Shown here: piece by piece, positions 1 through 7,705 of the stretch
Position numbering within the stretch: position 1 is the stretch's first letter
Layout: each line of letters begins with the position of its first letter
DNA from: Anaerococcus vaginimassiliensis
GTDB taxonomy: Bacteria > Bacillota > Clostridia > Tissierellales > Peptoniphilaceae
Assembly: GCF_900626155.1 (NCBI RefSeq)
Contig: NZ_LR130844.1
Coordinates: 1,570,880-1,634,879 of the forward strand
DNA: 64,000 nucleotides
Direction: 5' to 3'
Translations under genes and position numbers: made by a program
Notes under the pieces: generated by a model
Databases searched by the model: none
What the model saw: only the letters and a program-made list of their open reading frames with translations
Told to the model about the DNA's origin: nothing

Positions 1-156
1 GCTCATTACGTTGAAGATTGATTTAGCATTTGCTTCTTTGCCGTCTTTTATTATCTTAACCTCACCTGGGTAATTTTTAACGAATTGTACTAATGATGCA
101 GCTGGTCTTGCGTGTAGGCCAGTTTCATTAGCTACTACTACTTTTCTTTCTGCCAT
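1..156 (-). CDS. ptsH: HPr phosphocarrier protein of the PTS (5' part, runs off the left edge)
   Basis: HPr passes phosphate from Enzyme I to sugar-specific EIIA proteins and, when phosphorylated on Ser46, acts as CcpA corepressor. The visible 52 codons carry TGLHARPAA with the active His and NAKSIF with the regulatory Ser. There are two in-frame ATGs, at 160-162 and 154-156. The inner one is chosen because the AGGAGG (164-169) lies 7 nt from it but only 1 nt from the outer one, and because it places the key residues exactly at the canonical His15 and Ser46. About 36 C-terminal residues lie outside the window. The LacI/CcpA-like gene follows 79 nt downstream on the same strand, a functionally sensible neighbour. 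Confidence 0.95.
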   Translation of the reverse strand, partial: MAERKVVVANETGLHARPAASLVQFVKNYPGEVKIIKDGKEANAKSIFNVMS

Positions 157-234
157 ATTCATGCCTCCTATTTTATTCTTATACTATTATTTTACTATAT
201 TTTTATAAATAAACAATAAGCTCTTAGCCTGCTA

Positions 235-1245
235 TTATTTGATAGCCTTTGTAGATTCCCTTTTAATAATTTGACCGTCTATTATCCAATCATCTTCGAG
301 AATATCCTCTTCTTCCTTGATTCTTTTAATCAAAGCTCTAATTGAAATTGCACCAATATCGTAATAAGGTATTGAAACTGTGCTTAGTTTTGGTCTATAA
401 ATACTTGCTATACTAGAATCACCAAATCCTGCTACAGATAAATCATCTGGTACAGAAATATTATTATCAATACAATAATTGATAAATCCGATAGCGACAT
501 TATCATTTACACAAGTTACAGCTGTTATGCCTTCTTTTTTGACGAAATGATACACTTTCTCACCAATATTATAGCCATCATCTGAACTAATGCCATCTGT
601 TTCAATGATATAAGATTTTTTTTCATTATTAGAAATAGCTTCTCTATATCCATTTAGCATATTTTCATTTAAAATGTTATTTTCAGAATGGTTTATATAT
701 AAGATCTTTTCGTGTCCATCATCTATCAAACTCTCGACAAGTCTTTTAGCTTCTTCCTTGTAATCAACTTTTACGGATTTAACATTCTTGTATGTATGGT
801 ATTTATCAAGAAGTACAAAAGGAATTCTTCTATCCCTAAGTTTAACTAAAACTTCAGGAGAAATATTTTCAGTTATGATAACTAGACCTTCTACTTGCTT
901 AGTAGCTAAAAAATCTATTGAATTTTCTAAAGCTTCTTCATCACCATATGAGCTAGATAGTAAAATATCGTACTTGTAAACTCTTCCTATTTCCTCTATA
1001 CCTCTTATAAGTTGAGCCATATATTCTATACCTATGTCTTCAACTATAACACCCACTAGGTTTGACTTTCTCATTACAAGAGATCTAGCAAGTTCATTAG
1101 GTTTAAAGTCAAGTTTATTAATCGCATCAAGAACTTTTTTTCTAGCTTCTGGGCTAACTGGCTTTGAATTGTTCATAACTCTTGATACAGTTGATATAGA
1201 TACTCCAGCAAGTTTTGCTACATCCTTTATTGTTGGTTGACCCAT
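235..1245 (-). CDS. ccpA: LacI-family regulator, probably CcpA (carbon catabolite control)
   Basis: 336 residues with the LacI/GalR plan: N-terminal HTH (KDVAKLAGVS, then TVSRVMNN in the recognition helix), hinge helix near residues 48-58, then a periplasmic-binding-protein-like core. Full-length similarity by eye to Bacillus CcpA is good, including NELARSL (CcpA NAVARGL), the RGIEEI...YKYDILLS stretch and the C-terminal YDIGAISIRAL. Adjacency to ptsH, whose product HPr-Ser46-P is the CcpA cofactor, supports the assignment over a sugar-specific LacI repressor. It would bind cre sites; I did not find a convincing cre in the glycogen promoter. Start ATG is preceded by a GGAGG. A paralogous LacI-family regulator remains possible. 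Confidence 0.75.
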   Translation of the reverse strand: MGQPTIKDVAKLAGVSISTVSRVMNNSKPVSPEARKKVLDAINKLDFKPNELARSLVMRKSNLVGVIVEDIGIEYMAQLIRGIEEIGRVYKYDILLSSSYGDEEALENSIDFLATKQVEGLVIITENISPEVLVKLRDRRIPFVLLDKYHTYKNVKSVKVDYKEEAKRLVESLIDDGHEKILYINHSENNILNENMLNGYREAISNNEKKSYIIETDGISSDDGYNIGEKVYHFVKKEGITAVTCVNDNVAIGFINYCIDNNISVPDDLSVAGFGDSSIASIYRPKLSTVSIPYYDIGAISIRALIKRIKEEEDILEDDWIIDGQIIKRESTKAIK

Positions 1246-1284
1246 TTTCCCTCCTTTATCAATTATTATATTTTTATAAAATAA

Positions 1285-1310
1285 TTAAGGCCATCAAATG
1301 ATGACCTTAA
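1285..1310 (-). terminator. Hairpin terminator after the DUF948/YtxH pair
   Basis: Twelve-base arms (TTAAGGCCATCA and TGATGACCTTAA with one G-U type mismatch) around a 2-nt loop begin 2 nt past the stop of the DUF948-like gene. An AT-rich run follows in the direction of transcription. Confidence 0.75.
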
Positions 1311-1312
1311 TC

Positions 1313-1756
1313 TTATCTACCTGATATTACATTTCTAGCTATATCAATTACATCCATAATTAATGTTGAGTAATCTGTAATAGAGGCAACTCCTGCTCCT
1401 AATGTATCAACACTATCAACAGCTGTTACTCCGACATAGTTTACAGTATCTCTAATATCGTCTGTTATGCTATTTACATTTGTCATAGTGTCATTAGCCT
1501 TAGCTATTGCCATCTTCAAATTAGGATCAGATGCTATTGTATTAACATTTGCTACAAGTGTATTTGCTTGATCTGCAAGCTCAGGCAACTTGTTTATTAC
1601 TTGATCAAGATTAGTTGAATTCTTATCAAGTACTCCTTGGATTTTTTGTATTAGTGAATTTACATTCTTTAGTAGAAGAATCAAAAACACTAAAGCTACA
1701 ATCCCTAGGATTGTTAATATTACATTTCCAAGAAGATTAAAGTTAATGGTTACCAT
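1313..1756 (-). CDS. DUF948-like membrane-anchored protein
   Basis: 147 residues: one N-terminal membrane segment (about residues 8-29, LLGNVILTILGIVALVFLIL) followed by a long hydrophilic helical region rich in Asn, Asp and Thr with heptad-like spacing (about 35-125), then a weakly hydrophobic end. This is the layout of DUF948 'general stress' proteins, which commonly sit next to YtxH proteins as here. The biochemical role is unknown; an envelope-stress or scaffold function is inferred from the family. It is preceded by the ytxH-like gene (10 nt gap) and followed by a hairpin terminator, so the two form an operon. Confidence 0.6.
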   Translation of the reverse strand: MVTINFNLLGNVILTILGIVALVFLILLLKNVNSLIQKIQGVLDKNSTNLDQVINKLPELADQANTLVANVNTIASDPNLKMAIAKANDTMTNVNSITDDIRDTVNYVGVTAVDSVDTLGAGVASITDYSTLIMDVIDIARNVISGR

Positions 1757-1766
1757 TTAAATCTCC

Positions 1767-2369
1767 TTAGTTTTTCTTAGCTTTTTTATCTTCTTCTTTT
1801 ACTTCTTTAGCTGTTTCTTTTGCTTCTTTTTTAGCTTCCTTAGCGCCTTCTTTTACATCATCAGCAGCTTTTTCAGCATCTTTCTTTACATCTTTTCCTG
1901 TTTCTTCAGCAACCTTTTTAGTTTCTTTAGCACCTTCTTTTACGATATCTTTTACATCGCTTGCTCCATCTTTTAAATTAGTTGCTGCAGATTTTGTAGC
2001 TTCTTTTACATTTTCTCCAGTTTCTTTAACAATCTCTGTTCCGTATTCGAAACCGTCTTTGATTGGTTGTAGATCTGTGTATGCTCTATACCTTAAATCT
2101 TCATAGCCATCTTTAGCAGTATCTACGGCATTGATAGCTCCATCTTTTACAGTATCTACTGTATCATTGAAAGCATCAACTATATCTTCTCTAGTTTCTT
2201 TTCCTGATTTTGGTGCTAATAATACTCCTGCAGTCACACCTAGTAGTGTTCCAAGAATTGCTCCTTGAGCTCTCATTCTGCTATCGTGATTTTTAGCTTT
2301 CCAAATTTCATATTTTACTTCTCTTTTTTTAGCTTTTGCTCTTTCTTCAATGTAATCTGATATTGACAT
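1767..2369 (-). CDS. YtxH-domain protein with LEA-like repeats
   Basis: 200 residues. Residues about 33-58 (MRAQGAILGTLLGVTAGVLLAPKSG in outline) form the YtxH signature: a Gly-rich hydrophobic segment ending in LLAPKSGKETR. The rest is a highly charged, low-complexity helix with repeats of the type KDGA/KEGAKEAKKEAKE ending in a poly-Lys tail, resembling late-embryogenesis-abundant proteins. Members are linked to general stress responses in Bacillus. It probably sits on the membrane with the following DUF948-like protein. No catalytic motif is visible. Start ATG follows GGAGT with normal spacing. Confidence 0.7.
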   Translation of the reverse strand: MSISDYIEERAKAKKREVKYEIWKAKNHDSRMRAQGAILGTLLGVTAGVLLAPKSGKETREDIVDAFNDTVDTVKDGAINAVDTAKDGYEDLRYRAYTDLQPIKDGFEYGTEIVKETGENVKEATKSAATNLKDGASDVKDIVKEGAKETKKVAEETGKDVKKDAEKAADDVKEGAKEAKKEAKETAKEVKEEDKKAKKN

Positions 2370-2443
2370 ATATACTCCTTTGTTATTTTTATCTTAGATT
2401 ATTTATACCCATAACAACTAAAATAAAACTTATTTAAAAATAA

Positions 2444-2605
2444 ATCCCAAGGGGGCCCTATTTTTAATACCTTCCCGTATGTGAAGGTGGGCAAGCTGTC
2501 TAAAATCTCTGACTTCCACTCTTTGGAGGCTTGTCATCGAAGTTAGAACTCCGCAATCCCTTATAGTAGTTGTAGGTTTAAATTTGGACCAAACACCTTA
2601 GGATG
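2444..2605 (-). ncRNA. ssrS: Candidate 6S RNA (structured RNA of about 160 nt)
   Basis: A well-formed sigma-A promoter lies directly upstream, yet no ORF follows. The 5' end (ATCCTAAGG, 2596-2604) pairs with the 3' end (CCTTGGGAT, 2444-2452); GGUCC then pairs with GGGCC. Inside is a large bubble whose 3' strand contains a small hairpin (CCTTC...GGAAGG), followed by an irregular apical stem. That matches the Firmicutes 6S RNA plan: closing stem, central bubble mimicking an open promoter, small hairpin on the 3' bubble strand, apical stem. 6S RNA binds sigma-A RNA polymerase. A different structured RNA is possible; the family name rests on fold and size read by eye, with no covariance-model score. 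Confidence 0.62.
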
Positions 2606-2610
2606 ATTTT

Positions 2611-2639
2611 ATTATATAATATGAAAAGGATTTATGCAA
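2611..2639 (-). promoter_or_regulatory. Sigma-A promoter of the candidate 6S RNA
   Basis: TATAAT at 2611-2616 and TTGCAT at 2634-2639 on the minus strand are separated by 17 nt. The predicted transcript start falls at about 2604-2605, exactly at the closing stem of the RNA. Confidence 0.7.
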
Positions 2640-2654
2640 ATTATATTGTTTTCA

Positions 2655-3494
2655 TCATTCATCCCTAAAGCTTATGAAATTAGGATAATCAACTAGTTTG
2701 ATGTTTTCCTCATCCTTGAAATTCCTAAATGATAACTTATATGAGTGAAGTAAAAATCTATCAAGATTTTTGTCTGACCCATAAAGTTTATCTCCAAATA
2801 TTGGGTAGCCTAATGATGATAAACTTGCTCTTATTTGATGAGTCTTTCCTGTTAAAATTTGGCATTCCACAATAGTTCTATATTCAAGCAATTTCAATGA
2901 TTTAAATATTGTTTTTGCTGTTTTGCCATCTTCACTAACTACATAAGATTTCGACTTTTCGTCATAGGCAAATTTTTCTTCGTACAACATATCTAAATCA
3001 GCATTAGGACCTACTATAGCAATATATTTCTTAATCATTTCATTATTTTCAATCTGTTTTTGATAAAAGGCATGAGCGTATTTATTTTTAGCTACTAGTA
3101 TTAGCCCCGATGTATCCATATCTAACCTATTCACAAATCTAACTTTAGAATTTATGTTATTACTTTTAAAATAATAAGCTATATAATTTGCAAGACTTAT
3201 TTGTCCTTTGGAGTTTACCGTAATATTTGGATCTTTACTGATAACCAAAGTATCCCTATCTTCATATATTATTTTCAAATTCCCTCTGACAGGCTCGTAG
3301 TCAATATTTTCATCTCTTATTATTACGAAAAGTTTATCTCCCGTCTTTAAATTTTTAGATTTTTCAGATAATTGATTATTTAATAAAAAACCTTCAGATA
3401 ATATCTCTTCTATGCTTCTTTTAGAATATCCTTTGCTAAGAAGAAATTTTCTTACGGTTGTTTTTTCTGATAATTCATATTTTATATATCTCAT
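2655..3494 (-). CDS. RluA/RluD-family RNA pseudouridine synthase
   Basis: 279 residues. An N-terminal S4-like RNA-binding region (about 10-60) is followed by the pseudouridine synthase domain. The catalytic motif reads VNRLDMDTSGL with the nucleophilic Asp at about residue 125; the usual His before RLD is Asn here. LTGKTHQIRASLSSLGYPI is the conserved C-terminal RluA motif. It isomerises specific uridines in rRNA or tRNA; which site cannot be told from sequence alone. It is divergent from nadK, with a 49-nt shared promoter region, and is followed by the candidate 6S RNA, which has its own promoter. Confidence 0.88.
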   Translation of the reverse strand: MRYIKYELSEKTTVRKFLLSKGYSKRSIEEILSEGFLLNNQLSEKSKNLKTGDKLFVIIRDENIDYEPVRGNLKIIYEDRDTLVISKDPNITVNSKGQISLANYIAYYFKSNNINSKVRFVNRLDMDTSGLILVAKNKYAHAFYQKQIENNEMIKKYIAIVGPNADLDMLYEEKFAYDEKSKSYVVSEDGKTAKTIFKSLKLLEYRTIVECQILTGKTHQIRASLSSLGYPIFGDKLYGSDKNLDRFLLHSYKLSFRNFKDEENIKLVDYPNFISFRDE

Positions 3495-3543
3495 TTTGAA
3501 ACCTCTATGTTATAATATAGATATTATATGAGAGGTGGATTAA

Positions 3544-4329
3544 ATGACAAATAAAGTTAATGTTTTTAAAAATAAATCAAAATTTTCTAAATCAGTATTT
3601 CAAAAATCTAAGAAGATAATGCAAAAATACGGATATACTTTTACTAATTCCTATGAAGATGATGCTGTATTAAACTTAGTTATAGGCGGCGATGGAACTT
3701 TTTTAAATGCAGTTCATTTGTCTAATTTTTCTGATATACCTTTTATTGGCATCAATACAGGACATTTGGGTTTTTACCAAGAAGTAGAAGTTAATATGAT
3801 TGAAAATTTTATAAAATCTTTTGATAATAAAGACTATAGAATAGAAAATCTATCTATTTTAGAAGCTAGAATTAACAATAAAATCATTAATTCTATAAAT
3901 GAAGTTGTAGTAAAGAGTGATAGAAATCAAATTATTAGATTAAAAGTATTTATTGATGGCAATTTCATAGAGGCATATTCTGGAGATGGATTAATTATAT
4001 CAACCCCTCATGGTTCAACTGCTTACAACTTATCTGCAGGAGGCGCTATTCTCCACCAATCTTTAAACGGTTTTCAATTAACTCCAATAGCACCTGTATA
4101 TTCAAATATGAATAAGTCTCTAAGGTGTCCTGTAGTACTTCCGAATGATGCTACAATTGATATAAATATTTCTAAAAGAGATAATTACCATACAGTTTTT
4201 ATCTTTGATGGAAAAGAATATTCGAGCAAGGACTATAAGATAAGAATTGGTGTTTCTGATAGGAAAATAAAAAAACTTATTCTCAATAAAAATCACTACT
4301 GGACTAATATCAAGAATAAGTTAATGTAG
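3544..4329 (+). CDS. nadK: NAD kinase
   Basis: 261 residues, usual length for the family. It phosphorylates NAD to NADP. The GGDGT motif (about 48-52) is the phosphate-binding signature, INEVVV carries the conserved Asn-Glu pair, and SGDGLIISTPHGSTAYNLS is the second conserved NAD-binding motif. Start ATG follows GAGAGGTGG with 5-nt spacing. It is divergent from the pseudouridine synthase and converges on the PBP gene, with only one base between the two stop codons, so there is no room for a dedicated terminator. Confidence 0.95.
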   Translation: MTNKVNVFKNKSKFSKSVFQKSKKIMQKYGYTFTNSYEDDAVLNLVIGGDGTFLNAVHLSNFSDIPFIGINTGHLGFYQEVEVNMIENFIKSFDNKDYRIENLSILEARINNKIINSINEVVVKSDRNQIIRLKVFIDGNFIEAYSGDGLIISTPHGSTAYNLSAGGAILHQSLNGFQLTPIAPVYSNMNKSLRCPVVLPNDATIDINISKRDNYHTVFIFDGKEYSSKDYKIRIGVSDRKIKKLILNKNHYWTNIKNKLM

Positions 4330-4330
4330 T

Positions 4331-5854
4331 TTAATCTAAATTTACGTTTTCGTAAATGTCACTTATAATATCTCTCGCTATTGGAGCAGCTGTTTCTCCA
4401 CCTGTATCATCACTATCTTCAACTACAAGTGCAATAGCAAGCTTTGGATTATATGCTGGCGCAAAACCTACAAACCATGCATCTAAGAGGCCATTGTTCT
4501 TGTCAGCTGTTCCAGTTTTTCCGGCAACTTGGATAGAATCCAAGTAAGCCTTGCTGCCAGTTCCTTCATTAACAACTGCAACCATTAGATCTCTAATATA
4601 GTTAGCATCTTCTGTGCTTGTAACTTCAGATAAAACTTCACTCTTTTTCTCTTCAATGATTTTACCATCCTCATCTACGACTTTTCTAACAAGTCTTGGC
4701 TTCATCATCTTTCCTTCATTTGCAATACTTGATGCAATCATTGCCATATGAAGTGGTGTAATTTCTGTCTTACCATAGCCAAAACCAGTCATAGCTAAGT
4801 CAACTTTATTAAGATCATCAAATGGTATTTTGGCATTATTTTTATCTAAATCAAAAGGATAATCCTTGTTTATCATAAACTTTTCTGCTAATTTTTTGAA
4901 TTCTTCTTTTCCTAAATTATTTGTTTTAGATGCAAAATAAGTATTTACTGAATTTACAAAGGCCGACCTTAGATTAACCATTCCATACACTTGATCAGCA
5001 AAGTTTTTTATATCATAACCTTGTATTGTTTCAACTCCAGTATCATTATAAGAAGTATCCATTCCACTGGAAAGAATCCCTGTAGCTGTAACTATCTTAA
5101 AAGTGGATCCTGGTCTATATGAACCAGAGGTTGCCCTATTTACAAGAGGAGCATCTTCATTTTCTATCAGATATCCCCAATCTTCATCTAGTGAATTAGG
5201 ATCAAAAGTAGGATTTGAAACTAGCGCTAATATATCTCCTGTGGTTGGGTCAATAACAACACAAGAACCTTTTATATCTTTCATATGATTATAAACAATA
5301 TCTTGGATATTTTGATCCATCGTAAGTTCAACATCATAACCAGTATCATTCTTGACTACCATTTTTCTAAAATTAGAAAAGCCATCACCACTTAAGGCAA
5401 GTAGTTGTTTGTTATAAGTTTTTTCTATACCTGTTTTTCCATAAGTCTTAGATGAATAGCCTGTAATAGATGATGATACTGCGCCATAATTATAAACCCT
5501 GTATTGGGTTCCATCATAATCAGTTTCATTATAAGCTAGGATATTTCCGTTTCTATCTAATATATCTCCTCTTTTGATATGATCTTCATTAACCCAAAGT
5601 CTCCTGTTATGAGAGTCATTTTCTATATCTGCTCTTCTAAAAAGTTGGAAATAGACTAGATACAAGGCAAGTGTCATAAATAACGCTACAAAAAACACCA
5701 TAACGAAAACCAATCTTTTATTAATTGTCGTCTTTGATAGAATATTTAATTGGTTATTTTCCTCAAGCCTGTTCTTTTCTTCAAGCTTTTTTATCCTATC
5801 TATTAGGCTTTCTCCATCTTTTCTTTTCTTACTAGTATCTTTATCATTCTTCAT
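4331..5854 (-). CDS. Class B penicillin-binding protein (transpeptidase)
   Basis: 507 residues. A cytoplasmic charged coil (1-45), one membrane anchor (about 48-71), a short N-terminal dimerisation-type region, then the transpeptidase domain with all three active-site motifs: STFK (Ser250, Lys253), SVN (302-304) and KTGT (446-449). It cross-links peptidoglycan on the outer face. It overlaps the upstream FtsW/RodA gene by 11 nt, the standard pairing of a SEDS glycosyltransferase with its bPBP partner; an FHA protein comes first, as in the actinobacterial PbpA-RodA-Fha cluster. It is shorter than PBP2 of Bacillus and lacks PASTA domains. Elongation versus division role is not decided by sequence. 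Confidence 0.93.
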   Translation of the reverse strand: MKNDKDTSKKRKDGESLIDRIKKLEEKNRLEENNQLNILSKTTINKRLVFVMVFFVALFMTLALYLVYFQLFRRADIENDSHNRRLWVNEDHIKRGDILDRNGNILAYNETDYDGTQYRVYNYGAVSSSITGYSSKTYGKTGIEKTYNKQLLALSGDGFSNFRKMVVKNDTGYDVELTMDQNIQDIVYNHMKDIKGSCVVIDPTTGDILALVSNPTFDPNSLDEDWGYLIENEDAPLVNRATSGSYRPGSTFKIVTATGILSSGMDTSYNDTGVETIQGYDIKNFADQVYGMVNLRSAFVNSVNTYFASKTNNLGKEEFKKLAEKFMINKDYPFDLDKNNAKIPFDDLNKVDLAMTGFGYGKTEITPLHMAMIASSIANEGKMMKPRLVRKVVDEDGKIIEEKKSEVLSEVTSTEDANYIRDLMVAVVNEGTGSKAYLDSIQVAGKTGTADKNNGLLDAWFVGFAPAYNPKLAIALVVEDSDDTGGETAAPIARDIISDIYENVNLD

Positions 5855-7115
5855 TTATTTCATCACCATATTTAACTTCCTCACCACAATATTGTAGGCA
5901 ACCTAACAAGATAAATCCCGCTATCATGGATGATCCTCCTTGGCTTATGAAAGGTAAAGTAACACCTGTTAGGGGAATTAACTTTAAAACTCCACCCAAA
6001 ATAATAAATGTTTGTAGAGCAAATAATATACCAATCACAAAAGCTAAGATAGAATAAAATTTATCTTTTTGTATCAAAGAGATTTTAATAGCCCTATAAA
6101 CAAGGATCATAAACAAGAGTACAACAGCAATACCCATAAATATACCCATTTCCTCGCAAATAGCTGAGAATATAAAGTCTGATTCTGCTACTGGGATATA
6201 GTCTGGTCTGCCTAAACCTATACCGCTGCCAAATAATCCACCGCTTGCCATAGCAAACAAGGCTTGAGTTATCTGATATCCTGTAACATCTATATCTGAC
6301 CAAGGATCCTTCCATGTTGCTACTCTTACCCTTACGTGACTAAATAGAAAATATGCCACTATTGAGCCTAATATCATGGCAAGCATATTTAATATTATGA
6401 GTTTTCTATCCTTATCATAAACAAATTGACTAAGAATCATTGTTCCAAAAAATATTAGAGCAGTTCCCAAATCTTTTTGTAAGAATAAGAATCCTATAAA
6501 TATATACACTACTAAATTCATGTAATACTTACCAAATGGCTTTTTCGCATATTCGTTATAATGAGTATAAAAGCTTGCTATATAAAATGCTAGTGGTACT
6601 TTTATAAACTCTGAAGGTTGGATACTAATATTACCTATAAATATCCAGTTCTTGGCTCCTCCAAGGTATGACCCAAATACTAAAGTTATAAGAAATAGCA
6701 AGACAGAAATTCCAAAATATACTTTTGACAATTTATGCCAAGATTGATTTGACCTAAGAATTAAATATGTTACAAAAAACATAAGTAATCCAAACAAATA
6801 ATACTGTAATTGCCTCTTTCCTAGAGCTGGATCAAGCCTATATATAATAGCTACCCCTATTGAAAATAGCATATTTACAATCATTAATAAAATAACGTCT
6901 GACTTACTAATCTTTCTTAGAATCATTGTTGAAACAATAGTTGATACTAAAAGTACCAAATAAGTTATAAAATCTGTTGTTTCTATACTTTCTATATTAT
7001 AAATCAGTGCTAGAGATAAAGACAAAAACTCGAACATCAAAAGCAAAAATACTGCCTTTCTTTGAGATCTTTGTCTATTTACCACTAAATTTTTGAGCCT
7101 ATTCATCTTCATCAC
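5844..7115 (-). CDS. SEDS peptidoglycan glycosyltransferase (FtsW/RodA/SpoVE family)
   Basis: 423 residues with about ten hydrophobic segments. The C-terminal LIPLTGVTLPFISQGGSS is the SEDS signature, and PSEFIKVPLAFYIA in the middle is also conserved. It polymerises lipid II into glycan strands together with the bPBP encoded immediately downstream (11-nt overlap). An 17-nt overlap with the upstream FHA gene indicates translational coupling of all three. RodA- or FtsW-type function cannot be separated by eye. Confidence 0.93.
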   Translation of the reverse strand: MMKMNRLKNLVVNRQRSQRKAVFLLLMFEFLSLSLALIYNIESIETTDFITYLVLLVSTIVSTMILRKISKSDVILLMIVNMLFSIGVAIIYRLDPALGKRQLQYYLFGLLMFFVTYLILRSNQSWHKLSKVYFGISVLLFLITLVFGSYLGGAKNWIFIGNISIQPSEFIKVPLAFYIASFYTHYNEYAKKPFGKYYMNLVVYIFIGFLFLQKDLGTALIFFGTMILSQFVYDKDRKLIILNMLAMILGSIVAYFLFSHVRVRVATWKDPWSDIDVTGYQITQALFAMASGGLFGSGIGLGRPDYIPVAESDFIFSAICEEMGIFMGIAVVLLFMILVYRAIKISLIQKDKFYSILAFVIGILFALQTFIILGGVLKLIPLTGVTLPFISQGGSSMIAGFILLGCLQYCGEEVKYGDEINEE

Positions 7116-7602
7116 CTTGGATAAACAGGAACTTCAAAGTTCCTATATTTATTAAGTCGTTTGACTTTAGCTCTATCGCATCTTCTATCTTTTCCCTATT
7201 AAGAAAAGTTCCATTAGCTGACTTTAAATCTTCTATAAAATATATCCCTTCATCTTCCACAATTCTCGCATGAAACTTTGATAGAAATTTATCTTTGATA
7301 CAAATGCTATTCCTATCATCTCTGCCTATTGTATTGTCTGATGCTAGAAAATAGAATTCTTGCACATCAAAGGAAAATTTGTCGTCAACATTCAATAATT
7401 TTAGATATGTATCTGATTTTGATTCTTTTTTGAGGGTTGTTCTTACATCATAATATATTATTCTAATTATAGAATATATAAAGTAAAATACTATAAATAC
7501 AAAAATATACTTTAATATTGTTGATAATAATTGATATAAAGTTAAACTTCCAAATACATTAACTGAAAATATTTTATCTATAACATTAAAAAAACCTTCC
7601 AT
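7099..7602 (-). CDS. FHA-domain protein linked to cell-wall synthesis
   Basis: 167 residues. An N-terminal membrane segment (about 24-46) is followed by a cytoplasmic forkhead-associated domain: IGRDDRNSI (phosphothreonine loop), LSKFHARI (Ser-x-x-His) and SANGTFLN (Asn-Gly). FHA domains bind phosphothreonine, so it probably reads Ser/Thr-kinase signals at the membrane. First gene of the FHA - SEDS - bPBP operon. The same trio occurs in Actinobacteria and in several Clostridia. Confidence 0.88.
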   Translation of the reverse strand: MEGFFNVIDKIFSVNVFGSLTLYQLLSTILKYIFVFIVFYFIYSIIRIIYYDVRTTLKKESKSDTYLKLLNVDDKFSFDVQEFYFLASDNTIGRDDRNSICIKDKFLSKFHARIVEDEGIYFIEDLKSANGTFLNREKIEDAIELKSNDLINIGTLKFLFIQGDEDE

Positions 7603-7672
7603 TTTTTACTCCTTTTGATATATGTTATTTCATTTTTAGTAAAAGTGCAAGTATTTTAGAAAAGTAAAGAAA

Positions 7673-7694
7673 AAAGCTGCCAAATGGCAGCTTT
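7673..7694 (-). terminator. Intrinsic terminator of the glycogen operon
   Basis: Perfect 10-bp arms, AAAGCTGCCA and TGGCAGCTTT, around a 2-nt loop. On the minus strand a T-rich run follows. It lies 11 nt past the phosphoglucomutase stop. Confidence 0.9.
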
Positions 7695-7705
7695 AGAAAA
7701 TAACT

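Noticed and set aside
788..1240. Plus-strand ORFs opposite the ccpA-like gene
   Set aside because: Mirror frames of a well-supported gene, no RBS, no known protein pattern. The same reasoning removed the other opposite-strand ORFs under glg, thiC, ABC and recombinase genes.
6094..6315. 73-codon ORF inside the FtsW/RodA gene
   Set aside because: Same-strand shifted frame of a conserved membrane protein; no independent support.
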